Source: Cercospora beticola (taxonomy: Eukaryota; Ascomycota; Dothideomycetes; Mycosphaerellales; Mycosphaerellaceae). From it: DNA of 64,000 nt. The stretch lies in contig NC_088939.1 of assembly GCF_033473495.1 (NCBI RefSeq), positions 434,001-498,000 on the forward strand, given 5' to 3'. The position numbers and the translations under genes were made by a program. Each line of letters begins with the position of its first letter. Position 1 is the stretch's first letter. Of the stretch, positions 44,667-59,100 are shown piece by piece. The notes under the pieces were generated by a model. The model did not search any database and was not told the DNA's origin. It worked only from the letters and a program-made list of their open reading frames with translations.

Positions 44667-47600
44667 ATAAAAAATAAACGCGCTCTAGTAGGCGACGACG
44701 ACGACGGCGAGAGGCCTCGAGGCCTTCTAATACGCGATAATACCTCCTAACTAATACTATAATACTATAAGTAGAGAAAGGAGCCTAGGAGAAGGAGGTT
44801 ACGACTCTAACTCCTAGGTAGCCTAAATCTGCTCGTAACTACCTCTCTCTAGCTAATAAGGCTAGAAAATAACTACTAATACTAATACTCTAAAACTAAT
44901 AATCTAAAAGAACCTAAAAATACTTATAGAATAGATCTAGAGTTACCTCGATATCTAGATAACTCTTTCTCTCTCCCTAACTCTCCTTCTTCTCTAATAG
45001 GCCTAATAGGCCCTTCTCTACCTCGCTCTCTACTAGGAAAAGTTCTAGACTCTTTAAGCTATCTAGAAAACTCTCTAGAGCTACCTAATACCTACTACTA
45101 CTACCTCTAAAATATAGGCCTAGATAGCCTAAATTAGATATATAATACTAAGGCTCTAGCTTTAGGTATCTATAACTATCTTAGTAAGGATAGGAAACTA
45201 AGAAGAAAGAGAGATAGTAAAGAAGATAAGCTATAAAGAGCTTAGAAGGAAACTAGGAGTATAGTAGTTTAAGGCTATATAAAAGCTTCTAAGTAGAGAC
45301 CTTAAAGTTATTCTCTATAGAGAAGGAGAGAAAAGTAGGCTAGAGAAGGACTAGTCTTAGCTTAAGGCTATATACCTAGAGGCCTAGGTAGAGATACTAA
45401 GTACTTAGGTAATTATATATAGTATTAGGATATCCTAGAAGCTAGAGGATATAAATAGCTAGGTCTAACTCGACTAAGATAACTTTACCTAGTTCCTAGA
45501 GGAGCTTAAAATTAGGAAGGCCTTTTAGCTTAAGAATTAGAGAGCAAGGGAAGAGACTAACTTCTTATTAGTAGTTATAGTAGTATAGGATAGACAAACT
45601 ATAAGAGAAATATATAGGAGAGGTATTACTATTAGGTTAATATAGTATATAGTAGAACTATACTACCTATAGTAGAGGATTATATAATACTTTAAGTATA
45701 ATAGCTTTAAGTATATTACTACCTACTATAAGGCTATAGAAGATATATATAGAAACTATATAGAGAAGTATAGGATAGATAGCTATAAGGAGAAGAAAAT
45801 TAAATACTATAACTATAAGGGAGACTATAAGGTATACTCCCTCTAATATAGCTATAAAGCTACTATAAAAGCTAAAGTAAGAGCATTCTTAGAGTAGTTT
45901 AAAAAGTAATAGGAGATAGCTTTAGGCCTAATATAAGGAGATAGTAATATAGAACTCCTAATCCTTAAGAGGAAAGCTCTACTAGCTAAGCCTCTATAGA
46001 GGAATATTAGATATAAAGGCAGGCCCCTAGGCACTATAGTAGTAGTAATAGCTAGTAGGAGGCAAGCAAGCAAGCTCTATTTCCCTCTTATATAGGAGAA
46101 TAAGGATACCTAAGAGGTAATAAGTACTAACTAGGAAGATATAGATATTAACCTAATTAAGCTCCTCTTCTAAGAATTCTATAAATCTTATAAGTAGCTA
46201 AACTCTAATAATCTACTAATATAATATTAATAGGTTAAATACTACCTAAACCCTACTACTAGATAGCTAAGCTATAGAAGAGGCTATAGTAATAGTACTA
46301 TAAGAACTATAGCTTAATACTATAAATAGTAGGACTAAGGCTAAGAAAGGATACTCTATAGTCCTCCTACTCTAGTAGAACCTAAGAGTAGTAATACTTA
46401 TATTAGACAAAGTTAGAACTAATAGCTAGAAACTACTCTTCTATAATATAGGTAACTTAGTAACTATCTAAGTCTAGATACTTATAGGAACTATCTCTAT
46501 CTATAACTACTATAACCTCTTAGAGCTAATAAGCTATAGATAAGAAGGGACTATCTCTATACTCTAAGAAGCACTATTATAAACTCTAGAGGATATAAAA
46601 ACAAGCTATATAGTAGTAGGAGACTTTAACCTTTACTACTTAAAATAGAGAGGAAATATAACTTAAACCTAATATACTATAGTAGATAAGCTTATTAAAA
46701 CAATTATAGAGGCCTAACTATAGCTAGCTCTAGAGCTAGAGACAATTATATAGGAAAGATATATAGCTAGCTACTAAATACTAGACCTAGTCTTTATTAG
46801 CCTCTCTCTCTAAAACCTAATCTAAGAATATAAAGCTCTTCTAGAAGAAATATATAGCTCTAACTATATCTCTCTTAGGACAACTCTCTATATTAACCTC
46901 TAAGAGCTAAGAAGAAGAAGCTAGAGAAAGTAGTAGAAAGCTACTAACTAGGATAGAATCTAGAACCTTATAGCCTAAGATACTAACTAACTTAACTAAC
47001 TTCTACTTAATATAAAGGAATACCTAGATATACTAGCCTATAGAATATAATCTTCTATCTAGAGAATTATAGAGGAGATAGTTCTAATAGCTAGACTATT
47101 AAGCTATATAAAGATAGTATAAATCTAGGAATATAAGAAGGCTATAAAGCTAGTAAGAAGAAAGAGAAGAGAATAGAGGAACTATAAAATAGAATAGAGC
47201 TATAAGCTATACCTTAAGGTATTATATATAAGAAGTAAAGCTATAAGGAGAGAGCAGAACCTAGCTTAGAGGAGACTAATAAAAGAAGTTATAAAGGACT
47301 CTAAGAAAATCTAGAAAATAGCTAAATAGGCTAGAGAGAGAGCTAACTAAGAGTACTAGCTACTATACTTCCTAAGCCTAGCCGATATAGAGTATAATAG
47401 AGATACTAATAAGAGGAAGGCTATAATCCTAGCAAGACACTTCTTCCTAGACCTAAGGGAGGCAGACTTAAGTAATATCTAATATATCTAACTACTACTC
47501 TAATTCTAAATAGAAGTTAAGGTTTAACTAAAGAAAGTAGAAGGAGTCCTTAGGAAACTACCTAGTAATAAGGCCCTAGGACCTAACTAAATACTAAACC

Positions 47601-49705
47601 TCTTACTAAAAGAGTATAGAGAATAACTTTCCCTAATCCTAGCTAAACTCTTTACTATATACCTAAGGATAGTATACTACTCTAAAGCCTTTAAGTACTC
47701 TATAATAGTAGTACTTAGGAAACTATAGAAGCTAGACTACTTAAAGCTAGGAGTATATAGACCTATTGCTCTGCTTAATATAATAGCAAAGATCCTAGAA
47801 GCTATAGTTACTAAGAGGATATCTAAGGAGACTAAAGAAAGGAAGCTCCTTCTAGAAGAATAAATAGGTACTAGGCCTAGTAGGTCTACTACCTTAGTAT
47901 TAGACCTTATTACTAAGTAAGTAAAAACTATCTAGGAAACTAAGCTAGGAGCTATAGTATCTATACTCTACCTCGATATCTTAGAGGCATTTAATAAGGT
48001 CTCCTACTAGAAGCTACTTTATAATATTAGAATAAAAGGCTTCCTAGACTATACTATTAGCTTTATCTAATTATTCCTCTAAGATAGGACTACCTACCTA
48101 AGGCTTAGAGACTTTATAGACTAACTAAGGCTCTAAAATATAGGAATTCCCTAAGGCTCTACTCCTATCTCTAATCCTCTTCCTCTTCTTTACCTCTACT
48201 CTACTCCTAATACTCTATAAAAGGACTACTTTAGTAATAGGATTTATAGATAACTCTAATATCCTTATATATAGTATATTAATAGAGGATAACTATAGGT
48301 AACTTAAGAAAGCCTACTAGAAATATAAAGAATAGGCAAGGAGATATAGAGCAGAATTTATACTATAGAAATATTAGCTAATCTACTTTACTAGGAGCAG
48401 GAAGTATAACCTTAAGGCTATAGTCTAAATCTAGGGATTTAATAGAGAACTACTACTATTACTTAGACTCCTCGGAGTATAGGTAGATACTAAACTTAAA
48501 TAGGGCCTATATATTAAATAAGTAGCAGAAAAGGGAGCCTACTAAATATAATTACTTTAGAGACTATATAAGTCTATATAGGGAGCATCTTTATAAAAAG
48601 TAAGGCACCTCTATATAGTAGTAGTAAGACTAGCTATTACCTTTAGCTACTAAGTCTAGTCTAACCTAGAGGGTATATAAGGCTACTATAGGAACCTTAC
48701 TAAACCTATTAAGAAGATCTAGAGAGAGGCTCTAAGGAATATTATAGGAGTATATAAGTTAGTTATAACTATAGTCCTAGAAAGAGAAGCAAATATTACT
48801 CCTCTTTATTTATATATCTAGGACCTAGCTAGGTAAGTATCTAAAAAGCAAGATACCTAACCTATATACTAGTATATTAAAGACAGGTATAGGGAGATTA
48901 AAAAGTAAGTATAAGTAGGAAAGAGAGCTAGGTAACCTATACTACTAACCTAAACTAGATAGGAGGAAATCCTCTAGATAGTATAAGGCTAAGAAACAAT
49001 AATATAGGCATACCTAGGTAGTAAGGTATAGTAGGCTAAATACTAGTAGAATAGAAAGTAAGAAAGGAATAAGGAAAAGAGAAGAGCAAGAGTAGGAGAG
49101 GAATAACTACTAGTATAGAAAACTACTACCTCCTCTACTATTAGACTAACTCTATATAAAGAACTTACTAGACTAGAGAGTATAATAGTTATACTCTTAA
49201 GGATAGAGTATATTAGGATAAGGCAATACCTTACTAGAAGGAAAGTCCTAGGTTTTATACTAGACTACGAATATAGGCAGAGTTATAAGATACTAAAATA
49301 TATATATATATTCTATCTAAAATAGAACGAGAGAAGATACTAGCTATTCTAGGCAGAGGTATCTATAAACTAGAAGGATCTAGCTAATATAAAGAGAGAG
49401 CTATATATAATAGTAAAGTAGCTTATTTAAGAAGAGGTCCTAGACTAATTCTTACTTATAAGAGAAGAGATATAGAAGGAAAAGAGAAGAGAGAAAAGGA
49501 AGGATAGAGCCTAGTAAAAGGAGGACTTACTAGATACCTAGTATTATCCGAAGGAAAATAGAAGCGAAGGAAGCAGCTACGTAGGCTATAAATAAAGAGA
49601 TATACGAGGGTTTTTCGAAGGCTTTTCCCTTAACCGAAATCTATAGAGCGTACTACTTACTCTAGTTAAAAGAGGTAGACCGGCGTATAAGAATTATCTA
49701 TCTAT
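44667..49705 (+). mobile_element. Tad1-like LINE (non-LTR retrotransposon), RIP-dead
   Basis: About 5.04 kb bounded by a 16-bp duplication. Translated through stops on the plus strand it shows, in order: a CCHC-knuckle remnant with Cys changed to Tyr (45805-45855); an apurinic-endonuclease-like VVGDFN (about 46612); a reverse transcriptase with YRPIALLNIIAKILEA (about 47755); a P.GSTPIS box (about 48150); and an FIDN box in place of F/YxDD (about 48240). This order fits the Tad1 clade of fungal LINEs. The 5' end has a (cga) run at 44692-44706. The 3' end is a short tatc repeat instead of poly(A). Confidence 0.8.
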
Positions 49706-49721
49706 CTATATAAGAGTAATA
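49706..49721 (+). repeat. Target site duplication, right copy
   Basis: 16-bp ctatataagagtaata, identical to 44651-44666. Removing the LINE plus one copy restores the copia integrase reading frame. Confidence 0.8.
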
Positions 49722-51650
49722 CTAGAAGATACCTATATATCTATTAAATTCTAGCTAGAAGCCTTAGTAGCCTATATAGTTATTAGAAATTCTCTTTCTA
49801 ATAGCCTAGAAATTAATAGATTTAAAGTATTACTTAAGAAAGCCTTTTTAGATATCTAACTCTTAGTATTATACTTTAGAGTTTAGAGTTATAAAGTAGT
49901 AGTCTATATAGATTCTAAGTCCTAGCTAGTAGAGATAAGATTAGATAAACTAATAAATAGAAGCAAAGATACTATATTTATTAGGTATATTCCTAATACT
50001 ACTAAAATATAGCTCTTCTAGGAGCCTAATATAAGAGCTATTAAAGCCTATAATACTACTACTTAGTTTAAGTATAAGAAAGAAGGAAATATAGAGCTAA
50101 ATATTCCTAAGCTTAATTAAGTAAGTAGTATATCTATTAGAAACCTAGTTAGTAGACCTCTAAAGAAGCTAATAGTAGTTATACCTTCTATAGCTACTAT
50201 ATTTATAGCTATAGTAACTAAACCTATAAGTCCTAGCTAAATACTCTTTATATAGTTACTACTTCTACTAAAGAATAAGAAGGAGTACTAGAGAATAGAG
50301 GATCTAGAAGAAGAAAACTCTAGAGAACTATAACTCTAGTAGAAGAAAAATAGAACTACTAAACTACTTAAGCTAAGCTAGGAAGTTAAGAGATAAGCTA
50401 GTTCTAGTACTAGTAGGAGACTATATTCTAAAGTAAAAGGATTAAATATTATATAGTAGAACCTATAAGGAAATAGAGATTAGGAGAGGAACTAAGACTA
50501 AACTTATAGCTAAAAGAGAAGAAGATCTATTTTAAATAAAGGACTAGGCCTAGAGCTAAAGGCTTATAGTATAGTAATAAGATAAGTACTTTAGAAGAAA
50601 TAGAGAGAATATAAATAAGAGAAGGAGCCTAGTACTAAGTATTATAAAGTATTTCTAAGCTAAGTCTAAAGCTAAGAATAGGAGTAGATTTAGAAAGCTC
50701 TATTAGAGGTTTAGGAGTCTATATTTATAGTAATTACTCTTTAAGTCTCTATATAGAGATAAGAGGTACCTATTCTAAAGTCCTATAAGAAGATAATTTA
50801 GGATCTTAAATAGAGATATATATAGAAGGATATAGTCTAAAAGGAACTAACTATATTAAGAAGTAATAATACCTAGATAAAAGTTATTCTACCTAAAGAA
50901 GCAAACCTTATTATATCTAAGTAGGTATTTAATATAAAGAGATTAATTAGTAGAGCTATTAAGAAGTTTAAAGTAAGACTAGTTATAAAAGGTTTCTTTT
51001 AGAAGTTTAGAGTTAATTTCTAAGAGATCTTTATACTAATAGTTAGGTATAATACTTTAAGAGTATTTATAGCTATAGTTTATAAGAAGGATCTAGAACT
51101 CTACTAAGTAGATATAAATAATATATTTACTAAAAGTAAACTTTAAGAAGAAATCTTTATAATTCTACTACTAGGAGTTAAGATTCTATCTAATATAGTC
51201 CTATAAATCCTAAGAAGCTTATATAGACTAAAGTAAGTAGTAAGAGACTAGAACAAACTCTATATCTTAAAATTAAAATAGATTAGGTTTATATAATTAG
51301 AAGTAGACCTATATCTTCTTATCTACTAGGAAAGAAATATTCTAATTCTAACCTATATAGATAATATTCTAATTATAGTACTAAAGCTAGAAGATATACT
51401 TTAGTTTAAGGAATAGCTAGATAAAGTATTTAAGATTAAAGATCTTAGAGAACTAGAGAAAATCCTTAGAATAAAGTTAATAAGAGATAGATAAGTAGGA
51501 ACTTTAAAGCTTAATTAAGAATACTTTATCTAGGAGAATCTTATAAAGCTAGGAATAACTAAGGAGATAGCTAACCTAACTCTCTTACTAATAGATAGTT
51601 ATAATAGCTTAAAACTAATAGATAGATAGATAATTCTTATATGCTAGTCT

Positions 51651-54450
51651 ACCTCTTTTAACTAGAGTAAGTAGTACGCTCTATATTTTTCGTAGATAGA
51701 AAAGCCCTCGTACTAGTACTCTAGTAGAAAAACCTCCTTATATCTTTATATTTTATAGTAAGCTCTATATAGCCTACCGCTTCTATAGTTTCTAGTTCTT
51801 CTTAGGATAATTTATATTATCTTAATAGTTCTTTAGATCCTTTATAATATAGTTCTCCTTAGTTATTTCTTATATTATTTATTACTTAGGAGCCTAATCC
51901 TCTTACTTACTAGCTTAGAGACTCTAGCCTATATATATAGTCTTTATCTCTAGGCTAGTATCTATATTAATCCTATATCTAACTCTTTCTTACTAGTTCC
52001 TAGAGTAGGTATCTTCCTATATAAATTCTACTTAGATTTTAACTTTCCTTAGTATCTAGTTATATAACCTATATCTAGAGAAATTCTAGTTTTTATAGAA
52101 TGTCTAGAATAGTAGTAGGTATCTTTATAGGCAGCTCTAAGTATAGTATAGAGTTAGATAGCTTATATTAGATGCTCTGCCTTTAGACTTAAGGTTTCTA
52201 GAGAGCTCTAGAGTAGGGGACTAGTCTGCCCTAGAGTCTCCTATTTAGATAAAAGGCTCCTAGTAGCTAATTGTCCTAGTATCTGTAGAGGTTCTACTAT
52301 TCCTTTCTTCTATTTCTACTATCCTTACTCTTTCTTATTAAAGCCTTCTCTTAGGTATACTTAGTTCCTCCTCTTTAGCCTATTTAGAGCCTAGGTTACT
52401 ACTCTAGCCTCTAGACCTATAGTAGTATTTACTACCTAGAAGGGCTGTCCCGTAGTCGAGCATTAGAATCTTATAGTAGTCGTGCCGCGCTAGCGTCGTC
52501 TTCGTGTTCTTAGGAGCTCTCTAGTCTCTCTAGGTCGAAATTCTAGACTTTTTATCGCCTTCTTCCTACCTCTATAGGTGCCCGGCTACTCTGTACTTTA
52601 CTAGTATAGCCGAAGCTATCTGTTTCTACCTACGACCGCGTAGAGGTATATAATAGGACTTCGTAGGCTAACTCTATATATATAGTATAAACTAGTATCT
52701 ACGATCTTCGTAGCCTTATATATACTCTATAGGAAACGATAGGCTCTATACGTACTATATATAGTACTCCGATACGCCGTACTAGCTATTCGTATAGAAT
52801 TGCTAGAAAGATAATATATAAAAAAATATCGTAGAACGTAACTATAACTTAAGCTCCCTTACTAGCCTATACTAATAAGCTAGTAGTAAGTCGTTTTAAA
52901 TCTAGTAGCTAAAGCTCTTAGAAGATCTTCTACTAAGCTCTACGAATAATATTAGGTTAATAGTTTACTTAAATAGATCGTAGGTAATAGGTATATATAC
53001 GCCTACGTTAATAGCTATTATTTAATATATAGGCTCGTATACTATAGTAGAATAATTAGAACTTTCTACTTAATTATAAATAGTTCTCTATAGTAAAGTT
53101 ATACCTCTAGATAACTCTATCGCTTATAAAGTATATCTACGAATAGAAGTATATAAATATATCGTATCTTATAATATAATAGATATTATAGAACTATAGA
53201 ATAGATCCTCTTAGTAGGTTTAGTAAACTTATAGCGACAAAAAGATATTATTATCCGCTACCTAATAGTCCTATCTAGTACTTTATAAATACTCGAGGAG
53301 CGCTATACTTTATAGTAGCTAGTATATTATAGCGTTCTATATTTAGTAAGCTTAGTCTAGTCTTTATAGAAGTCGACTAGAGCCTAGTATAACCTTATCT
53401 ACTATCTCGACTTAATTTAGTATAGCTTAGGCTCTTCTACTCTTATAACGAAACTAGAATAATACGATAAATATATATAAGAACCTCGCTATTAGTTCGC
53501 TCCGCGAATATAGACTAGGAAGTAGACTAACCTAGTATTAGATATAAAATACTTTCTATCGAATAATCTTTAAATCTCTACTTCTATATTACTTTATCTA
53601 GTTCTATATTAATTTAAGTTAATTAGACCTAGATCCTCTATTATAGACTATATACTATTACTTAGCTCTACGAAATTAGACTACGTCTACTAGCTTCTAC
53701 TACTACTACTACCTAGGTATAATTTATATTCTACTCTATCTTAATCTTATATATAAGTAAGACGTAGTAGTAAGCTACCTATTATATAGGCCTACTACGA
53801 GATATACCTAGAAGTTCTTATTCTACTCGTCTACTATATATACTCGTATTTATCTATAGGCTATAATATATCTAAAGGAGATCGGCGTCTATCTATACTC
53901 TTCTCGAAGCGCTAGTATAGCTCTACGCTAAAACGTTCGATTAGTATATACTTAGCCTCGTCGCCTATAGAGCTTATTTATATATTAAGTCGCTCTCTAT
54001 AAAGTCGTAGATATATTAGGCGTAGACTCTAGTAGTAGCGCTTTACCGAGGATTCTATCGCGGCCGTTAAAGTTACTATTTAATATATAATTAAAAGTAT
54101 AGATATAGGTATAGTATAGAGCTATATATATCTATAAGAAAGTATAGTAGTAGAACTAGTAGCTAGAATTACTCCTATTACTAAGTACTTCTATACTCTA
54201 TCTATATACTTATATTAAGACTAGCGTCTATTCTAGTATAGCTTAGTATTACGTACGTAGAGAGCTTGCTAGCTATAAGACGATATAGTTATAATAAGAA
54301 TATCTATAGTAAGAAATAGCTATATATTATTAGTATAGCCTAAGGCTAGCTCGATTTTACTACTTAGTAGACTTTTCGTAGTATAAGAATAAGATATAGG
54401 ATACGCCTTATAGTAAGAGACCCTACTCGTAGCCTTGCTCTTTATATTTT
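51651..54450. other. Unassigned RIP-mutated repeat DNA
   Basis: No open frame and no domain I can read in six frames by eye. From about 52.44 kb CpG becomes common (cgtag, gcgc, tacg) although CA and TG stay rare, unlike the block to the left. Confidence 0.5.
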
Positions 54451-55205
54451 AGATTAGTAGAATCGTAAAATAGTAGAAGTATAGTACTAGAGAAAGTATA
54501 GACGTTCGTTAGTAGAGAGTAGAGTAAAGAAGTAGTAAGAGTAAAAGAGTAGAAAGCTTTCCTTACTTAGTCGACTATACTACGCGCTATAGGCCTTCTT
54601 ATATACTCTATTACTATATACTAGAAGGTTCTACGTACGCGTAATCGCGTACTAGTACTAGGCAACTCTAGGACTAGTAATACTAAAGATAGGACTTTAT
54701 AGAATAGCTTAGAATATCTAATCGATATTCTATAAGGTTCCTTAGACTTCTAGAAGCTAGTCTAGAAGAATATCTATAGAAACTTCTAGTCTACTACTTA
54801 TATAGTTGCTCTAGAGGTTTCTAGAACCTTCTAGCTAAAAAGAGTAGTTAGATAGAGGCCCTCTTAGTTACCTTCCTAATCGGAAAGGTAGTAGGTTAGG
54901 TTATATAACTATTAGGTAGTATTACGTAACCACTTTAGGGGTGTTAGGTAATAGTTACGTAATCGTAAACTAATACTCTAAAAGAGTAGTTTGTAGAGTA
55001 CCCCCCTATCTACCTGCCTAATTAGGAAATAGGGTCTCTAGGATAAGCTAAGCTTACTCTTCTAAGACGCTCTCCTAAGATTAGCTTATCTAGAATCTTA
55101 TAGTCTTATAATCTTAGTCCTTATAGCGTAATAGCTTCTATTAATACCTATTATTATCTGCGGCTACGTATAGTCTTCTTAGACTATAAATTAAGGCTAT
55201 ATTTT
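54451..55205. repeat. LTR-like unit A
   Basis: About 755 bp, repeated head-to-tail in unit B and, for its first 600 bp or so, in unit C at 59884. It starts agatta(g/c)(t/c)agaatcgtaa and contains the shared words ctatactacgcgctatagg, aaggttctacgtacgcg and gtagtttgta.agtac. It is more mutated than B and C. Confidence 0.75.
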
Positions 55206-55978
55206 AGATTACCAGAATCGTAATCTAAGTATAGCGGAAGTACTAGAGGAAGTATAGACGTCGTAGGTAGGTAGAGAGTAGTAGAGTAGTAAGAGAGTAA
55301 GAGTAAAAGTATAGAAAGCTTTCCTTACTTACTTAGTCGACTATACTACGCGCTATAGGCCTTCTTATATACTCTATTACCGCGTACTAGAAGGTTCTAC
55401 GTACGCGCAATCGCGTACGAGCACTAGGCAACTCTAGGACTAGTAATACTAAGAATAGGGCCTCGTAGAATAGCTTAGAATACTATAGAATATCGATTTG
55501 TAATCGATATTCTACGAGGTTCTCTCGGTTTCTAGAAGCTACTCTAGAAGAATACCGGTAGAAACTTCTAGTCTACTACTTACGTAGTCGCCCTAGAGGT
55601 TTCTAGAACCTTCTAGCCTAAAAGAGTAGTTAGATAGGGGTCCCTCTAGTTACCTTCCGAATTAGGAAGGTATTAGGTTAGGTTATATAACTATTAGGTA
55701 ATGTTACGTAACTGTTAGGTAGTATCACGTAATCGTAACCTAATACCCCAAAAGGGTAGTTTGTATAGTACCCCCTTATCCGCCTACCTAATTAGGAAAT
55801 AGAGTCTAGGATAAGCTAAGCTTACCCTTCTAAGACGCCCTTGTAAGATTAGCTTATCTAGAATCTTATAGTCTTATAATCTTAGTCCTTACGGCGTAAT
55901 AGCTCCTATTAATGCCTATTATTATCCGCGGCCGTATATAGTCTTCTTAGACTATATATTAAAGCTATAGGAGTCGCT
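55206..55978 (-). repeat. LTR-like unit B (probable 3' LTR of the minus-strand copia)
   Basis: Follows unit A directly with the same order of words. It is closer to unit C than to A. It lies at the 3' side of the minus-strand copia pol. Confidence 0.7.
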
Positions 55979-56199
55979 TTAGAAAAAGCCCGAGCTTCCT
56001 CTAAAGCTTACTCTAGAGTCTATAGATACTTAATATCCTATTCTTACTTATTCTAATACGAATATAGGCGTCCCTATAACGCTAGAATAGCTATAGGCGA
56101 TAAGCTAATAGACTAGGATAATTCATGCGTACTACACCGCTATTATCCTTAATATTAAAGCCGTATCTAGTGCTAAAAGTACTAAAGTCTCGAATCTAA

Positions 56200-59100
56200 C
56201 CTCTTAACCTAGTAATCGCGAATAGAGCTTCTTTCTTAAGTATTCTTAGGCTATAATAAGCCTTCTAAGGGCGTATAAATAAGTATTCTAATCGCCCCTA
56301 AGCTAATATATCGCCCGATTAATGCACCTTATAATAGGTCCTCTCTTAATCGTAAAAATAAGGGACCTTCTAGAGCTTTAGTAAGGATATCTGCTACTTA
56401 CTCTTTAGTAGAGATCTAAACTAGCTTAATAAGCCCGTTCTCGTTAGAATCGCGTACAAAGTAATATTGTATATCTATATGCTTTGATTTCGCGTAGTGC
56501 TCGGGGTTATTAGCTAATTCTATAGCCGAATTACTATCGGTATAGACCGTAATCGCTCTATCTTCTAGCCCGAGTTCCTTAAGTAAATCTTTAAGGAATA
56601 TAGCCTCTTTAGTAGCCTCTTTTAGGGCTATATATTCGGATTTGCAGCTAGAGAGGGCTACGGATTTTTGAAGAATAGAACGCTAACTAATAGGTGCTCT
56701 ATTAGCTAGCAGAAACACATACCCTGTCGTAGATTTCTACGTAGTATAATCGCCCCCCTAATCTGCGTCGCTATATCCTCTAGGAAGGGGCGGAGATTAT
56801 GCCTTAAATACTAGCGTTTTATCTAGACTATTAGGGTCGTTTAAATACTTCTAGATCCTATTTATCGCTTTAAAATACGTAGAATCCGGGTTTGACATAA
56901 ATTTAGCAACTTGGCCGACAGCGTAGCTTATATCTAGCCGTGTTTTAGTTGCTAGGTATATTAGAGACCCTACTTAGCCTTGAAATTCCTTAATTTCGCC
57001 TATAGAGGCTTGGGTCCGAGCTTTCTCTAGGCGTACGCCCTATTCTGTAGGCGTAGAGACAGGCCTTAGCCCTTTCTTATTATATTTCTCTAAGATCTTA
57101 AGTAGATAACCCTTTTGACTTAGAGTTATTACTTTATTAGGCCGATCCCTAGATACTTCTATACCTAGGTAGTGTTTTACGGGGCCTAAATCGCTAATCT
57201 CTAGATGCTTAGAGATATTAGTCTTAAACTCTTTAGCTAGACTAATAGTAGGGCTAAATATAAGCATATCGTCTACGTAGCACGTAATATAAACGCCTGT
57301 CTCTTTATTAAGGAAGGCCGCGCTATTCTTAAGTAAAGGATAGAAGCTATACTTTGCTAGTATAGATTTTAAGTGCAAGTACTACTGCCTACTAGCTTGT
57401 TTTAAGCCGTATAAGGCAGAATTTAGGCGACAGACTTTATGCTCTTGTCCCTTAACTATAAAACCGGTAGGCTGCTCGACATATAGTTCCTTATTTATAG
57501 GACTATTTGGAAACGCGAGTTTTACGTCTATTTGCTCGATTTCCTAATCGTTATACGCTGCTAAATAGAATAGAGCACGCCAGGTTTCGGGACGGCACGT
57601 ATTACTAAAAGTATCGTCGTAGTCTAGGCCTAGTACCTGCTTAAAACCCTTAGCAACCCACCTACTTTTAAACTTAATAAGCTTGCCGTACGGGTCGCGT
57701 TTTGTCTTATAAACCCACCTGCCTTTTACGGCAGTACGGCCCTTAGGTAGCTCGACTAGATCCCAGGTTTTAAGCTTATTTAAGTCGTTAATTTCTGAGG
57801 ATATAGACGCTAACTAGTCGTCTTTATTAGGGCTATTAATCGCCTCGGTATAACTCGTAGGATCGTCGCTATTATTACTAGCTATAAGGGCATAGAGGCT
57901 TAATTCGTCGTCTAAGCCGTCGTCTTCTAAAGTTCTAGTAGGACGAGAACTCGTAATATCTCCTAAAGTAGTTTTAGGCGTCTTAGAAACTATCTCTAAA
58001 TCGTCTACTAGCTCGTCGCCCTCTAGGGTATTACTAGAAATACTAGTAGATCTAGAATCGTCGTTTCTAGAGCTAGAGTCTAGTAGATTATTAGGCGTAT
58101 CTAGAGAGATTTGATTTTTGCTACTAGAGGAAGCTTGGACCGGGTCCGAGCTTACTCTAGAATTTCCAAGCGAGATAGTCGATTCTAGAGGCGTTTCTTC
58201 TCTATTCTTAGAAGGTTTATAGTATTGCCCTTCTAATATAGTAACGTCTCGCGCCTAAACTACCCTCCTAGACTCTAAATCGTATAGCTTATAGATATTT
58301 AAGTCGCTATACCCTATAAGAATTGCTTTCTTAGCTCGAGTGTCTAGTTTCTTAGCTTTTACTCGAGTATAGTAAGCTATAGAACCGAAGATTCTTATAT
58401 TATCTAGATTAGGAGGCTTGTTATATCTTAATTCGTAAGGGGATTTAAAGCCTAACGACGAGTACGGTATTCTATTATATAGGAATATAGCTGCTTCTAA
58501 AGCCTCGCCCTAAAACGTCTTAGGAAGCCCCGATTCTAGTAATAAGGCGCGTACTTTGCCTAAAAGTATCCTATTAGGTCGTTCTATAAGCCCGTTTTGT
58601 TCGGGGTTATAAGGGCTACTAAGCTCGTATTTTACGCCGCTATTCTTAAGTAGGGTTTCTACTTTAGAACTAACGAGCTCTTTTGCGTTATCGCTTTTTA
58701 AGACCTTTAGTCTAGGACGTTTATTACTAGAATTCGAGTCGGAATTCTCGGCACGTAGTTTAAAGTCTTTAAAATACGAGAAAGCTTCGGATTTTCTAGA
58801 AATCAGATTCGCCTCTATATACCTAGTATAATTATCGATAAAACGAATAAAGTAACGATACCCTTTATTAGTAGGAGGCTCTATAGGGCCGCAAATATCG
58901 TAGCTTACTTTATCTAGATAACTCTTAGCTTTCTCGGTTATAGCGCGACTTATTTTACGAGTATGTTTACTAGAAATATATACCTCGTATATAGGGCTTA
59001 TATTCTCGGCGGATACTCCTAATCTTTTAAGAGTATTATCGCCTATATACCCTAATCGTTTATACTAAATATCGGCGTCGCTTTTAGACTCTAAATAGAG

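Larger units (their letters stand above)
42061..51650 (+). mobile_element. Old Ty1/copia retrotransposon, RIP-dead, split by a LINE
   Basis: Read through many stops, the plus strand gives gag-like sequence with a remnant of a zinc knuckle (about 43.33 kb). A VNLIS-type pre-integrase motif (about 43.9 kb) and integrase (44.2-44.67 kb) follow. The reading breaks at 44666 and resumes in the same frame at 49722 with the integrase C-terminus. Reverse transcriptase comes next: VRLVIKGF at about 50.97 kb, SLYRLK at about 51.22 kb and YIDN at about 51.35-51.37 kb. The YIDN box replaces YVDD, and TGG (Trp) codons appear as TAG. The order gag, integrase, reverse transcriptase is diagnostic of copia. 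The 3' LTR was not found. Confidence 0.75.

Noticed and set aside
45852..46073. 73-codon minus-strand frame in the LINE
   Set aside because: Hydrophobic by-product of RIP-mutated DNA opposite the LINE knuckle region.
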